Below, one piece after another: positions 1 to 6,380 of a DNA stretch of 8,813 nucleotides. The notes beneath the pieces are model-generated. The model did no database searches, had not been told where the DNA came from, and saw nothing but the letters and a program-made list of their open reading frames with translations. Made by a program: the position numbers and the translations under genes. Position 1 is the stretch's first letter, and each line of letters begins with the position of its first letter. Source of the stretch: Treponema sp. (GTDB taxonomy: Bacteria; Spirochaetota; Spirochaetia; Treponematales; Breznakiellaceae); NCBI GenBank assembly GCA_031268125.1, contig JAIRXT010000282.1, positions 1 to 8,813 on the forward strand, read 5' to 3'.

Positions 1-158
1 ACCCGGCCCGGATTTTCGGCCTCCGCCCTGTCAAAATTCAACGAATAACGGGGCAGCTCCGGCGGAGCCTCCCGGACCGGCGGAACCGCGCTTGTGCAGG
101 AAGTCCCCAGCCGCAAACACGCAAAAAAAAGCCCGCCCCAAAAGATAAAACGATACAT
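1..158 (-). CDS. Probable lipoprotein, N-terminal part only (runs off the left edge)
   Basis: An open frame reads leftward from an ATG at 158-156 to the window edge, giving 52 residues with no stop; an in-frame TAA at 167-165 fixes the ATG as the only reasonable start. The product begins MYRFIFWGGLFFACLRLGTSC: a short basic n-region, a hydrophobic core, then Leu-Gly-Thr-Ser-Cys, a plausible relaxed spirochaetal lipobox with Cys21 as the lipidated residue. Cys14 (Phe-Phe-Ala-Cys) is a less likely alternative because the signal would be very short, and Arg16 is unusual so close to a lipobox. After Cys21 the chain is Pro-, Glu- and Ala-rich, as expected for a tether leaving the membrane. There is no clear Shine-Dalgarno. 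The gene is divergent from the flagellar operon, so a motility role cannot be assumed. The function is not recognised; the remainder lies outside the window. Confidence 0.5.
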   Translation of the reverse strand, partial: MYRFIFWGGLFFACLRLGTSCTSAVPPVREAPPELPRYSLNFDRAEAENPGR

Positions 159-169
159 AATCGTTTATC
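144..169. repeat. Near-perfect dyad spanning the lipoprotein start codon
   Basis: The left arm 144-154 (GATAAAACGAT) and right arm 160-169 (ATCGTTTATC) are reverse complements apart from one extra A in the left arm. On the minus strand this gives a 10-bp stem with a single-base bulge and a five-base loop, TATGT, that contains the ATG start of the divergent gene. It could be a protein-binding operator or an mRNA hairpin controlling initiation. No T tract follows it on either strand, so it is not an intrinsic terminator. The pairing is visible in the sequence; any function is inference. Confidence 0.5.
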
Positions 170-172
170 GGC
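165..172 (-). promoter_or_regulatory. GCCGATAA box (sigma28-type -10 match) without a -35
   Basis: Read on the minus strand, 172 to 165 is GCCGATAA, identical to the consensus -10 of the flagellar sigma factor FliA (TAAA-N15-GCCGATAA). It lies 6 bases before the ATG of the divergent lipoprotein gene, so transcription from it would start at or next to the start codon and give a nearly leaderless message, which fits the lack of a Shine-Dalgarno. Against this, no TAAA-like -35 is found at the required distance. It may be part of the dyad rather than a promoter. Confidence 0.2.
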
Positions 173-287
173 AGCAAGGGCCCGGCAGCGGAGCTTCCCG
201 GCTACCCCCCATCCTCACTGAATTTGACCCGTATCGTGTACCGGATTTTTCCCGGCCGGCAGGAAAGCCAATGATTTTATAGGCGTC

Positions 288-306
288 TTTTCCATCGGAA
301 AATTTT
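288..306. repeat. Small inverted repeat followed by TTTT
   Basis: TTTTCC (288-293), loop ATC and GGAAAA (297-302) form a perfect 6-bp inverted repeat, with TTTT at 303-306. The stem is short and four of its six pairs are A-T, so as a terminator it would be weak. It lies upstream of the flagellar promoter candidate and could instead be an operator half-site pair or chance in an AT-rich stretch. Confidence 0.2.
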
Positions 307-334
307 GTAAAAGTAAAATTGCTGACTTGGCCTA

Positions 335-363
335 TAGACTTTTTGCTGGGTATCGGCTATACT
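335..363 (+). promoter_or_regulatory. Candidate sigma70-like promoter for the fliO-flhG operon
   Basis: TAGACT at 335-340 (4 of 6 to TTGACA) and TATACT at 358-363 (5 of 6 to TATAAT) are separated by 17 bases, which predicts a transcript start near 370 and a leader of about 98 bases. Motility operons of Treponema and Borrelia are known to be driven mainly by sigma70-type promoters, which fits. A weaker -10-like TATATT at 425-430 has no good -35. A sigma54 element and a full sigma28 element were looked for here and not found. Confidence 0.4.
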
Positions 364-454
364 AAAAATGTTTGAAAGGCGGTATTTTTTACAATCGGCA
401 GGTTTTGGGAACAGCCGGGGTTCATATATTCCTTTAGACATTCAGTTTGTACTT

Positions 455-462
455 GGGAGGGG
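455..462 (+). promoter_or_regulatory. Strong Shine-Dalgarno of fliO, pointing to a CTG start
   Basis: GGGAGGGG contains GGAGG at 456-460. The in-frame codon at the right distance (7 bases after GGAGG) is CTG at 468-470. The other in-frame choices are TTG at 447, which lies upstream of this site and has no site of its own, and TTG at 477, which is 16 bases downstream of GGAGG. Confidence 0.6.
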
Positions 463-467
463 AAAAA

Positions 468-1139
468 CTGAAACCGTTGTATTATCATGTCCAATTTTTC
501 ACACTTTTTGTTGCTCTGACTTGGATTCTGACTCCGGCGGGGGTAATGGCCCAGGAGGCGGGGACCCAGCAGACGGGGGCGGCCGTGGACCAGAGGGCCG
601 TATCCGGCGCTCCTGACGAGCGGGATATCCTGCTGGGGGAGGAAGCTCCCGGCCTTCCCGTTGAACCGGCGGGGCAGGTCTCCGGTTTTGTGGTTTTACG
701 CAGCTTCCTGCTCCTGCTCCTTGCGGCCGCCGCCGTTTACGGTGTTGTCTTCGCGGTAAAGAAGTTCTCCCGGCCCCGGGAGGCCCGGAATCCCTATCTG
801 CGGGTCCTTGCTACCACCCAATTGGGGTCGAACCGTTTTGTTCATGTTGTCGCCCTGGGGACCCGGGGCTGGCTCGTCGGTTCCGGGGAGGGGGGAATTT
901 CCCACATCGCCGATATTACCGAACAGGAAGCCCTGGACACCCTATTCCTGGAAGAATCCCGCAGGGCGGCGCAGGGTCCCGGCCGTCCGCTTGATTTCCG
1001 CTCCCTGCTGCGGCGCCTGGGCCTTGCGAATTCCGGCATGACGGCCCCCGGCCCGGCAGGCGAATCCCCTGCCCCGGACGAGGGGGAGACCCTGGCGGAA
1101 AACATCCGCCGCCGCCGCGACCGGCTCAGGGGCCTGTGA
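468..1139 (+). CDS. fliO: Flagellar biosynthesis protein FliO (also called FliZ)
   Basis: FliO is a small inner-membrane protein that helps assemble the FliP ring of the flagellar export gate. The start is taken as CTG at 468 because of the strong Shine-Dalgarno just before it, giving 223 residues. This start also yields a good signal peptide: MKPLYYHV, a hydrophobic core, then Gly-Val-Met-Ala before Gln29. An acidic, Gly/Pro-rich periplasmic stretch follows, then a single membrane helix at about residues 74-98 (FLLLLLAAAAVYGVVFAV) ending in Lys-Lys. The cytoplasmic part has the family's beta-rich pattern (QLGSNRFVHVVALGTRGWLVG), and the tail ends in an Arg-rich ENIRRRRDRL segment. Signal peptide plus one membrane helix is the layout seen in several long FliO proteins. 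It is the first gene of the operon, and its TGA overlaps the fliP ATG by one base. Gene identity is firm from context and pattern; the exact start is less certain. Confidence 0.85.
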   Translation: MKPLYYHVQFFTLFVALTWILTPAGVMAQEAGTQQTGAAVDQRAVSGAPDERDILLGEEAPGLPVEPAGQVSGFVVLRSFLLLLLAAAAVYGVVFAVKKFSRPREARNPYLRVLATTQLGSNRFVHVVALGTRGWLVGSGEGGISHIADITEQEALDTLFLEESRRAAQGPGRPLDFRSLLRRLGLANSGMTAPGPAGESPAPDEGETLAENIRRRRDRLRGL

Positions 1140-1957
1140 TGCGATTCCCCGTCCGCCGCTCTCTGTGGTTTGTCGTTTTAGCCCTGCTGCTGGTCCCGGC
1201 GGGGGCCCAGGAGGCTTTTCCGGATCTTTCCACCCAGGGGACCGCCGCCATTCCCGCCCCGCCCCCCACGCCGGTGCTTCCCTTTATCGATCTTTCGGTA
1301 CGGAACCCCCAGACCGGGCAGGAAGTGGCCTTTTCTTTGCAGCTTCTGCTCCTCTTAACGGTCCTCTCGCTGGCCCCCAGCATCATTATTTTGATGACCA
1401 GCTTCCTCAGAATCTCCATCGTGCTGGACTTTATCAAACGGGCCCTCTCCCTTCAGCAGGTGCCTCCCAACCAGGTGCTCCTGGGGATCTCCCTGTTTAT
1501 GACCGTCTTTATCATGTGGAACCCCTTCCAGACCATCTACAACAACTCCATCAGGCCCCTGTCCCAGGGGGAAATTTCGGCGGCGGAAGCCTACCGGGAG
1601 GCGGAAGCCCCCCTAAGGCTGTTCATGTACCGGCAAATGGCAGGTAAACCTGAAAACATCCGGCTTTTTATGGCCATGCGGGGCCTGGACCGGCCGGAGA
1701 CCCTGGCCGATGTGCCCACCTACGTTTTAATACCGGCCTTTATCCTGAATGAGCTGACCGTGGCTTTTAAGATAGGGATACTGCTCTTCATCCCGTTTAT
1801 CATCATCGACATGGTGGTGGCCAGCGCTTTGATGTCTATGGGGATGATCATGCTCCCCCCGGTGATGATATCCATGCCCTTCAAGCTTATCCTCTTCATC
1901 CTGGTGGATGGCTGGGGACTTTTGACGGACCAGCTGGTCCGTTCCTTTGTGGTGTAG
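1139..1957 (+). CDS. fliP: Flagellar export gate protein FliP
   Basis: FliP forms the pentameric core of the FliP-FliQ-FliR export gate in the inner membrane. The ATG at 1139 overlaps the fliO stop (TGATG), with AGGGG at 1128-1132 six bases before it; a GTG one codon earlier is a less likely start. The 272-residue product begins with a signal peptide (MRFPVRRSLWFVVLALLLV, probable cleavage after Ala-Gly-Ala23), as in enteric FliP. It then shows the family hallmarks: SIIILMTSFLRISIVLDF, the MWNPFQTIYNNSI segment, and PAFILNELTVAFKIG near the C-terminal helices, followed by SMGMIMLPP and PFKLILFILVDGW. The constriction-forming methionine loop reads Met236-Ile237-Met238, where enteric FliP has three consecutive methionines. 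Length is normal once the signal peptide is included. It is almost certainly co-translated with fliO and fliQ. Confidence 0.97.
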   Translation: MRFPVRRSLWFVVLALLLVPAGAQEAFPDLSTQGTAAIPAPPPTPVLPFIDLSVRNPQTGQEVAFSLQLLLLLTVLSLAPSIIILMTSFLRISIVLDFIKRALSLQQVPPNQVLLGISLFMTVFIMWNPFQTIYNNSIRPLSQGEISAAEAYREAEAPLRLFMYRQMAGKPENIRLFMAMRGLDRPETLADVPTYVLIPAFILNELTVAFKIGILLFIPFIIIDMVVASALMSMGMIMLPPVMISMPFKLILFILVDGWGLLTDQLVRSFVV

Positions 1958-1966
1958 GGACCGGGA

Positions 1967-2236
1967 ATGAGTATTGGGGAAGTTACCGCGTTGTTGCGGG
2001 GCGGGGTTCTGGAGGTGCTGTACCTGGCGGCACCCATGCTGTTTTTCGCCCTGGCGGTGGGGCTCCTGGTGGCTATTCTCCAGGCTACAACGTCAATACA
2101 GGAACAGACCCTTACCTTCGTACCCAAGATCCTTGCCATTCTGTTGGTGCTGATGTTTCTGGGGAGTTGGATGTTTTCCCATCTGCGGGATTACACGGTT
2201 CAGTTGTTTAGAATGATTCCCAGCATGGCAGGTTAA
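1967..2236 (+). CDS. fliQ: Flagellar export gate protein FliQ
   Basis: FliQ is a small two-helix hairpin protein that packs around FliP and FliR in the export gate. The product is 89 residues, the usual family length. The first hydrophobic segment (about residues 16-39) leads into the diagnostic QATTSIQEQTLTFVPKI loop, followed by the second helix ILLVLMFLGSWMF and a short amphipathic tail. The ATG lies 9 bases after the fliP stop; AGGGA at 1956-1960, partly inside that stop codon, is the ribosome site. Its TAA overlaps the fliR ATG (TAATG). Identification rests on length, motif and position. Confidence 0.96.
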   Translation: MSIGEVTALLRGGVLEVLYLAAPMLFFALAVGLLVAILQATTSIQEQTLTFVPKILAILLVLMFLGSWMFSHLRDYTVQLFRMIPSMAG

Positions 2237-3075
2237 TGATGATCACCGAAGATCTGTTGAACGAGATGCTCCGCTGGACCCCCGCGTTTCTCCTGCTCGC
2301 GGCCAGGGCCCTGGCGATCATCGAGACATCGCCTTTGCTTTCCTCCGATGCAGTTCCCCAGATGGCAAAGATTGCCCTGGCGGCCCTGGCGGCCTTCGCT
2401 GTCCTGCCCCAGGCGGGAACTTATCCGCTGTTGAACGTCGATCCCCTGGCCCTTAACCCCCAGGGGCTGTACTTTTTCGTGCTCCTGGCCGGGGAGGCCC
2501 TCATCGGGGTGATTACCGGGCTTTTCGTTACGATTATTTTCTCCGCCTTTTCTACGGCGGGCCAGTTTTTCTCCCTGCAAATGGGTTTCGGCGCTTCCGA
2601 AACCTTCGATCCCCTGTCGCAGATTGAAAATCCCCTGATGGGCCAGTACCTGAACCTGGTGGCTATGCTGGTGTTCCTGGTTTCCGGGGGCTTCACGGAA
2701 CTCTTTCTGGGCGGTTTTTGGCGTTCCGTCCAGTCCATCAGCGTGGCTTCTCTGGCCGCGGGCCGCGAACACGTGCTGGGTATGCTTTTAGCGGGCCTTT
2801 CCCGGCTTTTTTTAGACGCCATTATCATCTCCATGCCGATTCTGGGGACCCTGTTCCTTACTTCGCTGACCACGGGGCTTATTTCCAAGGCCGCCCCCCA
2901 GATTAACATCCTCTCCGAAGGGTTCCCCATCTCCATTACCGTGGCTTTCCTCCTCATCTTCGCCTCCCTGCCCTATATGACGGAAGCCTTTAGCCGGGTT
3001 ATCAACAGCGGCTTTAGCAGCTTCCGGGACCTGCTGATCCGGGCGGGCGGGCAGGTTGCCGGAGGCCGCCCGTGA
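2236..3075 (+). CDS. fliR: Flagellar export gate protein FliR
   Basis: FliR is the single-copy subunit that caps the FliP-FliQ gate and contacts FlhB. The product is 279 residues, slightly longer than the common 255-265. Several hydrophobic helices are evident, together with family patterns: a central MGFGASETFDPLSQIENP loop (compare the conserved G-x-x-x-D-P region) and KAAPQINILSEGFPISI, matching the usual A-x-P-Q-x-N-x-x-x-x-G-F-P-x-K/I signature. Two adjacent ATG codons (2236 and 2239) are possible starts. The first overlaps the fliQ stop; the second is better spaced from the weak GGCAGG site at 2227-2232. The gene ends in a 4-base overlap with flhB. It is separate from flhB, unlike the fused FliR-FlhB of some clostridia. 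Confidence 0.95.
   Translation: MMITEDLLNEMLRWTPAFLLLAARALAIIETSPLLSSDAVPQMAKIALAALAAFAVLPQAGTYPLLNVDPLALNPQGLYFFVLLAGEALIGVITGLFVTIIFSAFSTAGQFFSLQMGFGASETFDPLSQIENPLMGQYLNLVAMLVFLVSGGFTELFLGGFWRSVQSISVASLAAGREHVLGMLLAGLSRLFLDAIIISMPILGTLFLTSLTTGLISKAAPQINILSEGFPISITVAFLLIFASLPYMTEAFSRVINSGFSSFRDLLIRAGGQVAGGRP
3061..3065 (+). promoter_or_regulatory. Shine-Dalgarno that fixes the GTG start of flhB
   Basis: GGAGG lies inside the end of fliR, 6 bases before the GTG at 3072. It supports GTG rather than a downstream codon, so the FlhB N-terminal extension is probably real. Confidence 0.7.
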
Positions 3076-4232
3076 CCTTCAGCCCGGAATCCCTCTGCCG
3101 GGATAGCCTTGAAGCGGCCCTGGCCATCGACCTCCAGTGGTTTGCCGCGGAAGACGAGGGCCGTACCGAGGACGCTTCGGAAACAAAGATCCAGCGGGCC
3201 CGGGAGGAAGAAGGCCGGGTAGCCAAAAGCCAGGAGCTTATCGGCGCCCTGGTCCTGCTGCTTCCGGCGCTGCTCCTGGCTTTTCTGGGGCCCTCCATGC
3301 TCAGGACCTGTATCGAGATGCTGCGTTTCTTTTTTACCCGCGCCGTCGAGTTGGACTCCGTGGAGGACCGCCTGGTGGCGGGGCTGTTCTTCCGGTACTT
3401 TGCCCGCCTTACCCTGCCCCTGGTTATCACGGGGATGCTGGCGGGAATCCTGTCCAACATGGTACAGACGGGGTTTATTTTTACCACCAAGCCCATAACC
3501 CCGGACTTTTCCCGGGTCCTCCCCCGTTTCGGCCAGTACTTCCAGCGGACCCTTTTCTCCGTGGAAGGGCTGTTCAACTTTATCAAGTCCATCGCCAAAA
3601 TGGTGATCATCGGCATGGTGGCTTTTTTCCTGATCCGCGGGGAAATGGAAAAACTTATCAACCTGGAAACGGCGAGTCTGTGGCTGGGGATCCGTACCGT
3701 GGCTTCCCTGGCAATCCGGCTGTTGATCATCAGCGCCCTGTTGCTGCTTGTCCTTTCCATACCGGACTACATGTTCCAGCGCTGGCGGCACCTTGAATCC
3801 CTGCGGATGAGCCGGGAAGAGGTCAAGGAAGAGCGGAAGCTCTACGAGGGGGACCCCTTTGTCCGTTCCCGCATCCGGGCCCGGATGCGGCAGATGATGT
3901 CGCAGAACATGGCGGTCAACGTTTCCAAGGCCGATGTGGTAATCACCAACCCCACTCACTACGCCGTGGCCCTGGAGTACAACCGGAAAACCATGCGGGC
4001 CCCCCAAATTACCGCCAAGGGGGAAGACGAGGCGGCCCTGCAGATCCGCCGCATTGCCCGGGATAACGAGGTGCCCATCGTGGAAAACCGGCCCCTGGCC
4101 CGGGCCCTTTACGCGGAGACCGAGGTGGGGGACTTTGTTCCCGAGGCGTATTTTACGGTTGTGGCGGCTATCTTGAGTAAGGTCATGGGCATCAACGAAG
4201 ATCGGCGGCGCCGGGAGGCCCAGGGGGCATAA
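3072..4232 (+). CDS. flhB: Flagellar export switch protein FlhB
   Basis: FlhB is the inner-membrane component that switches the exporter from rod/hook to filament substrates after cleaving itself. The start is GTG, overlapping the fliR stop by 4 bases (GTGA) and preceded by GGAGG. The 386 residues comprise an N-terminal extension of about 29, then EGRTEDASETKIQRAREEEG, the usual Glu-x-Thr-Glu-x-x-Thr/Ser entry, then about four membrane helices up to about residue 240, a charged linker (MSREEVKEERKLYEGDP), and the cytoplasmic autocleavage domain. The cleavage motif is intact: Asn293-Pro294-Thr295-His296 followed by YAVALEY. The extension contains IDLQWFAAEDE, resembling the LDLQFFA start of Bacillus-type FlhB, so it is ancestral rather than spurious. 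The C-terminus includes VPIVENRPLARALY, typical of the family. It lies 15 bases before flhA. Confidence 0.97.
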   Translation: MTFSPESLCRDSLEAALAIDLQWFAAEDEGRTEDASETKIQRAREEEGRVAKSQELIGALVLLLPALLLAFLGPSMLRTCIEMLRFFFTRAVELDSVEDRLVAGLFFRYFARLTLPLVITGMLAGILSNMVQTGFIFTTKPITPDFSRVLPRFGQYFQRTLFSVEGLFNFIKSIAKMVIIGMVAFFLIRGEMEKLINLETASLWLGIRTVASLAIRLLIISALLLLVLSIPDYMFQRWRHLESLRMSREEVKEERKLYEGDPFVRSRIRARMRQMMSQNMAVNVSKADVVITNPTHYAVALEYNRKTMRAPQITAKGEDEAALQIRRIARDNEVPIVENRPLARALYAETEVGDFVPEAYFTVVAAILSKVMGINEDRRRREAQGA

Positions 4233-4233
4233 T

Positions 4234-4238
4234 GGAGG
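4234..4238 (+). promoter_or_regulatory. Shine-Dalgarno of flhA
   Basis: GGAGG falls in the 15-base gap after flhB, 9 bases before the ATG at 4248, and decides the start of flhA. Confidence 0.75.
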
Positions 4239-4247
4239 CAATAATTT

Positions 4248-6371
4248 ATGGCTGATTCGGTTAGGGCGCCCGGCGCTGTCGGCGGCGCCGGGAGGAATCC
4301 CTTCGGTACTATCCAGGATATGCTTATCCCCCTGGGCGTCATCACCATCGTCATGATGATTGTGATTCCGCTGCCTACGGTGCTGCTGGACACCCTCATG
4401 GCTTTTAATCTGATTCTCTCCCTCCTGGTTCTCCTCATCGTGCTGTATACCCGCAAGGCGGTGGACTTTAACCTGTTCCCCACGGTTCTGCTGGTGGTTA
4501 CGGTCTTCGGCCTGGCCCTCAACGTGTCTTCCACCCGGCTCATCCTTACCCAGGGGGCCCGGTTCGACGGCCGGATGATCCGGGCCTTTTCCTCCTTTGT
4601 GGTGGGGTCCGGCGGGGCCGAGGGCCTGGTGGTAGGTTTTATCATCTTCATCGTGATTATCGCGGTCCAGGCGGTGGTGATCACCAAGGGGGCCACCCGG
4701 GTATCGGAAGTGGCGGCCCGGTTCCAGTTGGACGGCATGCCCCAAAAGCAAATGTCCATTGAGGCGGAATTCAACTCCGGCAGCATCACCGAGGAGGAGG
4801 CCCAGGCCCGTAAGCGGGAACTGGAGCTGGAACTGTCGTTCTACGGGTCCATGGACGGGGCCAGCAAGTTCATCTCCGGCAACGTAAAGGTGGGGATCTT
4901 CATTACCGTGGTGAATGTCCTGGGGGGAGTTATCATCGGCACGGTGATGCACGGGGAACCCGTCAGCCAGGCCATAAGCAACTACATCTCCTTTTCCGTC
5001 GGGGACGGTCTTTTAAGCCAGCTCCCCGCCCTGCTGATCTCCACCGCTATGGGTATTGTGGTTACCCGGGCCGCCGCTCCGGGGAATCTGGGGGAACAGG
5101 TGGCCGTTCAATTCTCCCGGGACGCCAAGGTCTACTGGGTGGCGGCGGGGGTCCTGGTCCTCTTTGCCCTGCTCCCCGGTTTCCCCTGGTATGTGCTTAT
5201 CCCGATGGCGGCGCTGGTGGGCTTTTATGCGTTCCACATCGGCCGCGTTAAGCAGCGCAAGGCCGGTTTCGACCAGATGATGGCCAAGTCCCAGGATAAG
5301 GGGAAACCCCGGGACGAAGGGGAAATGTCCCCCGTGGTACCCCTGGACGCCCTGTCCCTGGAACTGGGCTATGGTCTTATCCCCCTGGTGGATAAGGACA
5401 AGGGGGCGGAACTGCTGGAACGCCTCCAGGGAGTGCGCCGCCAGTCCGGCCTGGAACTGGGGCTTGTAATCCCCAAGATCAGAATCATCGACAACATCAT
5501 GCTGGAGCCCTCGGAGTACTGCTTCAAGATTAAAGGGGTGGACGTGGGCCGGGGGAAGATACGCATCGGCTACTACCTCTGTATCAAGACCGGCCCGGTA
5601 ACGGAGGAGATTCCCGGGGAGGAAACCCTGGACCCCGCCTTCGGGCTCCCCAGTATCTGGGTGGGGGAGGACCGGCGGGACGAGGCGGAACGGGCGGGCT
5701 ACACGGTGGTGGACCCCCCCACCATCATCGCTACCCATTTGACCGAGATCATCAAGCGCCATGCCCAGGACATTCTGGGCCGGCAGGAAACCCAGGCCAT
5801 CCTGGAGACCCTGCGGAAAGAATACCCCGTGGTGGTGGAAGAGGCCCAGACGGCGGCGAACCTGGGGGGAATCCAGAAGGTGCTCCAGGGGCTGTTGCGG
5901 GAGCGGATCTCTATCCGCAACTCCGTTTCCATCCTGGAAGCCGTTGCCGACTACGCGCCGGTTTCCCGGGACCCGGAATTCCTTACGGAAAAGGCCCGGC
6001 AGGCCCTGTCCATGCAGATTTGCCAGCAATATGCCGATGAAAAGCATGTACTGCGGGTGTTGATGCTGGACCCGGCCCTGGAACAGATGTTCATCGATAC
6101 CCAGGTGGCGACCAGTTCCGGCCGTATATCGGCCCTGGACTCCCAGAGCCGTTCCCTCTGGCTGCGGGCCCTTTCCCGGTCGGTAAACCTGATGCAGGAA
6201 AGGGGCTGGTCGGCGGTGATCTGCTGCTCGGAGGCGGCCCGGGTCCTGGTAAAATCTTCTACGGAGCGGGAAATCCCGCATCTTGCGGTTCTTTCGGTTG
6301 CCGAAATTGCCCAGGGCGTGATTCTAGAATCGGTAGGGCAGATCAAATTAGAAAATCAGGCGGCGGCATAG
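4248..6371 (+). CDS. flhA: Flagellar export channel/platform protein FlhA
   Basis: FlhA forms the nonameric ring below the export gate; its membrane part conducts ions for export and its cytoplasmic part binds chaperone-substrate complexes. The product is 707 residues, a normal length. The N-terminal half has about eight membrane helices (from about residue 25 to 335). The conserved loop between them reads ARFQLDGMPQKQMSIEAEFN and ends FYGSMDGASKFISG; here the two acidic positions of the canonical IDAD are Glu172 and Glu174. A hydrophilic linker (about 340-370) leads to the C-terminal domain. Residues of the chaperone-binding cleft are kept: Asp462-Pro-Ala-Phe465 in DPAFGLPSIW and Thr496 in IIATHLTEII, matching D456, F459 and T490 of Salmonella by motif. 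Nine bases separate its stop from flhF. Confidence 0.97.
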   Translation: MADSVRAPGAVGGAGRNPFGTIQDMLIPLGVITIVMMIVIPLPTVLLDTLMAFNLILSLLVLLIVLYTRKAVDFNLFPTVLLVVTVFGLALNVSSTRLILTQGARFDGRMIRAFSSFVVGSGGAEGLVVGFIIFIVIIAVQAVVITKGATRVSEVAARFQLDGMPQKQMSIEAEFNSGSITEEEAQARKRELELELSFYGSMDGASKFISGNVKVGIFITVVNVLGGVIIGTVMHGEPVSQAISNYISFSVGDGLLSQLPALLISTAMGIVVTRAAAPGNLGEQVAVQFSRDAKVYWVAAGVLVLFALLPGFPWYVLIPMAALVGFYAFHIGRVKQRKAGFDQMMAKSQDKGKPRDEGEMSPVVPLDALSLELGYGLIPLVDKDKGAELLERLQGVRRQSGLELGLVIPKIRIIDNIMLEPSEYCFKIKGVDVGRGKIRIGYYLCIKTGPVTEEIPGEETLDPAFGLPSIWVGEDRRDEAERAGYTVVDPPTIIATHLTEIIKRHAQDILGRQETQAILETLRKEYPVVVEEAQTAANLGGIQKVLQGLLRERISIRNSVSILEAVADYAPVSRDPEFLTEKARQALSMQICQQYADEKHVLRVLMLDPALEQMFIDTQVATSSGRISALDSQSRSLWLRALSRSVNLMQERGWSAVICCSEAARVLVKSSTEREIPHLAVLSVAEIAQGVILESVGQIKLENQAAA

Positions 6372-6380
6372 GGAAAAAAC

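Larger units (their letters stand above)
159..467. other. Divergent intergenic region between lipoprotein gene and flagellar operon
   Basis: About 309 bases lie between the divergent start codons with no convincing gene. The short frames here lack ribosome sites and run into the real genes in another phase. From left to right it holds the right arm of the start-codon dyad, a C/G-rich stretch with a self-complementary CCGGCCGG core near 252-259, an inverted repeat TTTTCC-ATC-GGAAAA (288-302) followed by TTTT, a sigma70-like promoter candidate (335-363), and a roughly 100-base leader ending in a strong Shine-Dalgarno. From about 270 to 450 it is clearly more AT-rich than the genes. TATCGGC occurs twice (166-172 and 351-357), with a third ATCGGCA near 394-400. 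Confidence 0.6.

Noticed and set aside
94..282. A 62-codon plus-strand frame near the left edge
   Set aside because: GTG start, no ribosome site, mixed charged composition; it overlaps the minus-strand lipoprotein frame, which has a signal-peptide pattern.
326..350. A possible sigma54 promoter (CTTGG ... TTTTTGC) before fliO
   Set aside because: The GG and GC elements are 14 bases apart instead of the required 10, and the intervening consensus is absent.
350..357. A second sigma28-like -10 on the minus strand (GCCGATAC)
   Set aside because: No TAAA-like -35 at about 15 bases; it also overlaps the rightward -10 candidate, so chance is likely.
368..616. An 82-codon frame starting at ATG 368, upstream of and overlapping fliO
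   Set aside because: It has no Shine-Dalgarno, begins at about the predicted transcript start, and becomes a Gly-rich read of fliO in another frame.
2973..4952. A 659-codon open frame on the minus strand across fliR, flhB and flhA
   Set aside because: It is antisense to three well-identified genes, its translation is a His/Gly/Asp/Gln-rich composition with no recognisable domain, and long antisense frames are expected from the GC-rich codon use here.
5013..6281. A 422-codon open frame antisense to flhA
   Set aside because: Same artefact: it mirrors flhA codons, has no ribosome site or family pattern, and lies wholly within a conserved gene.
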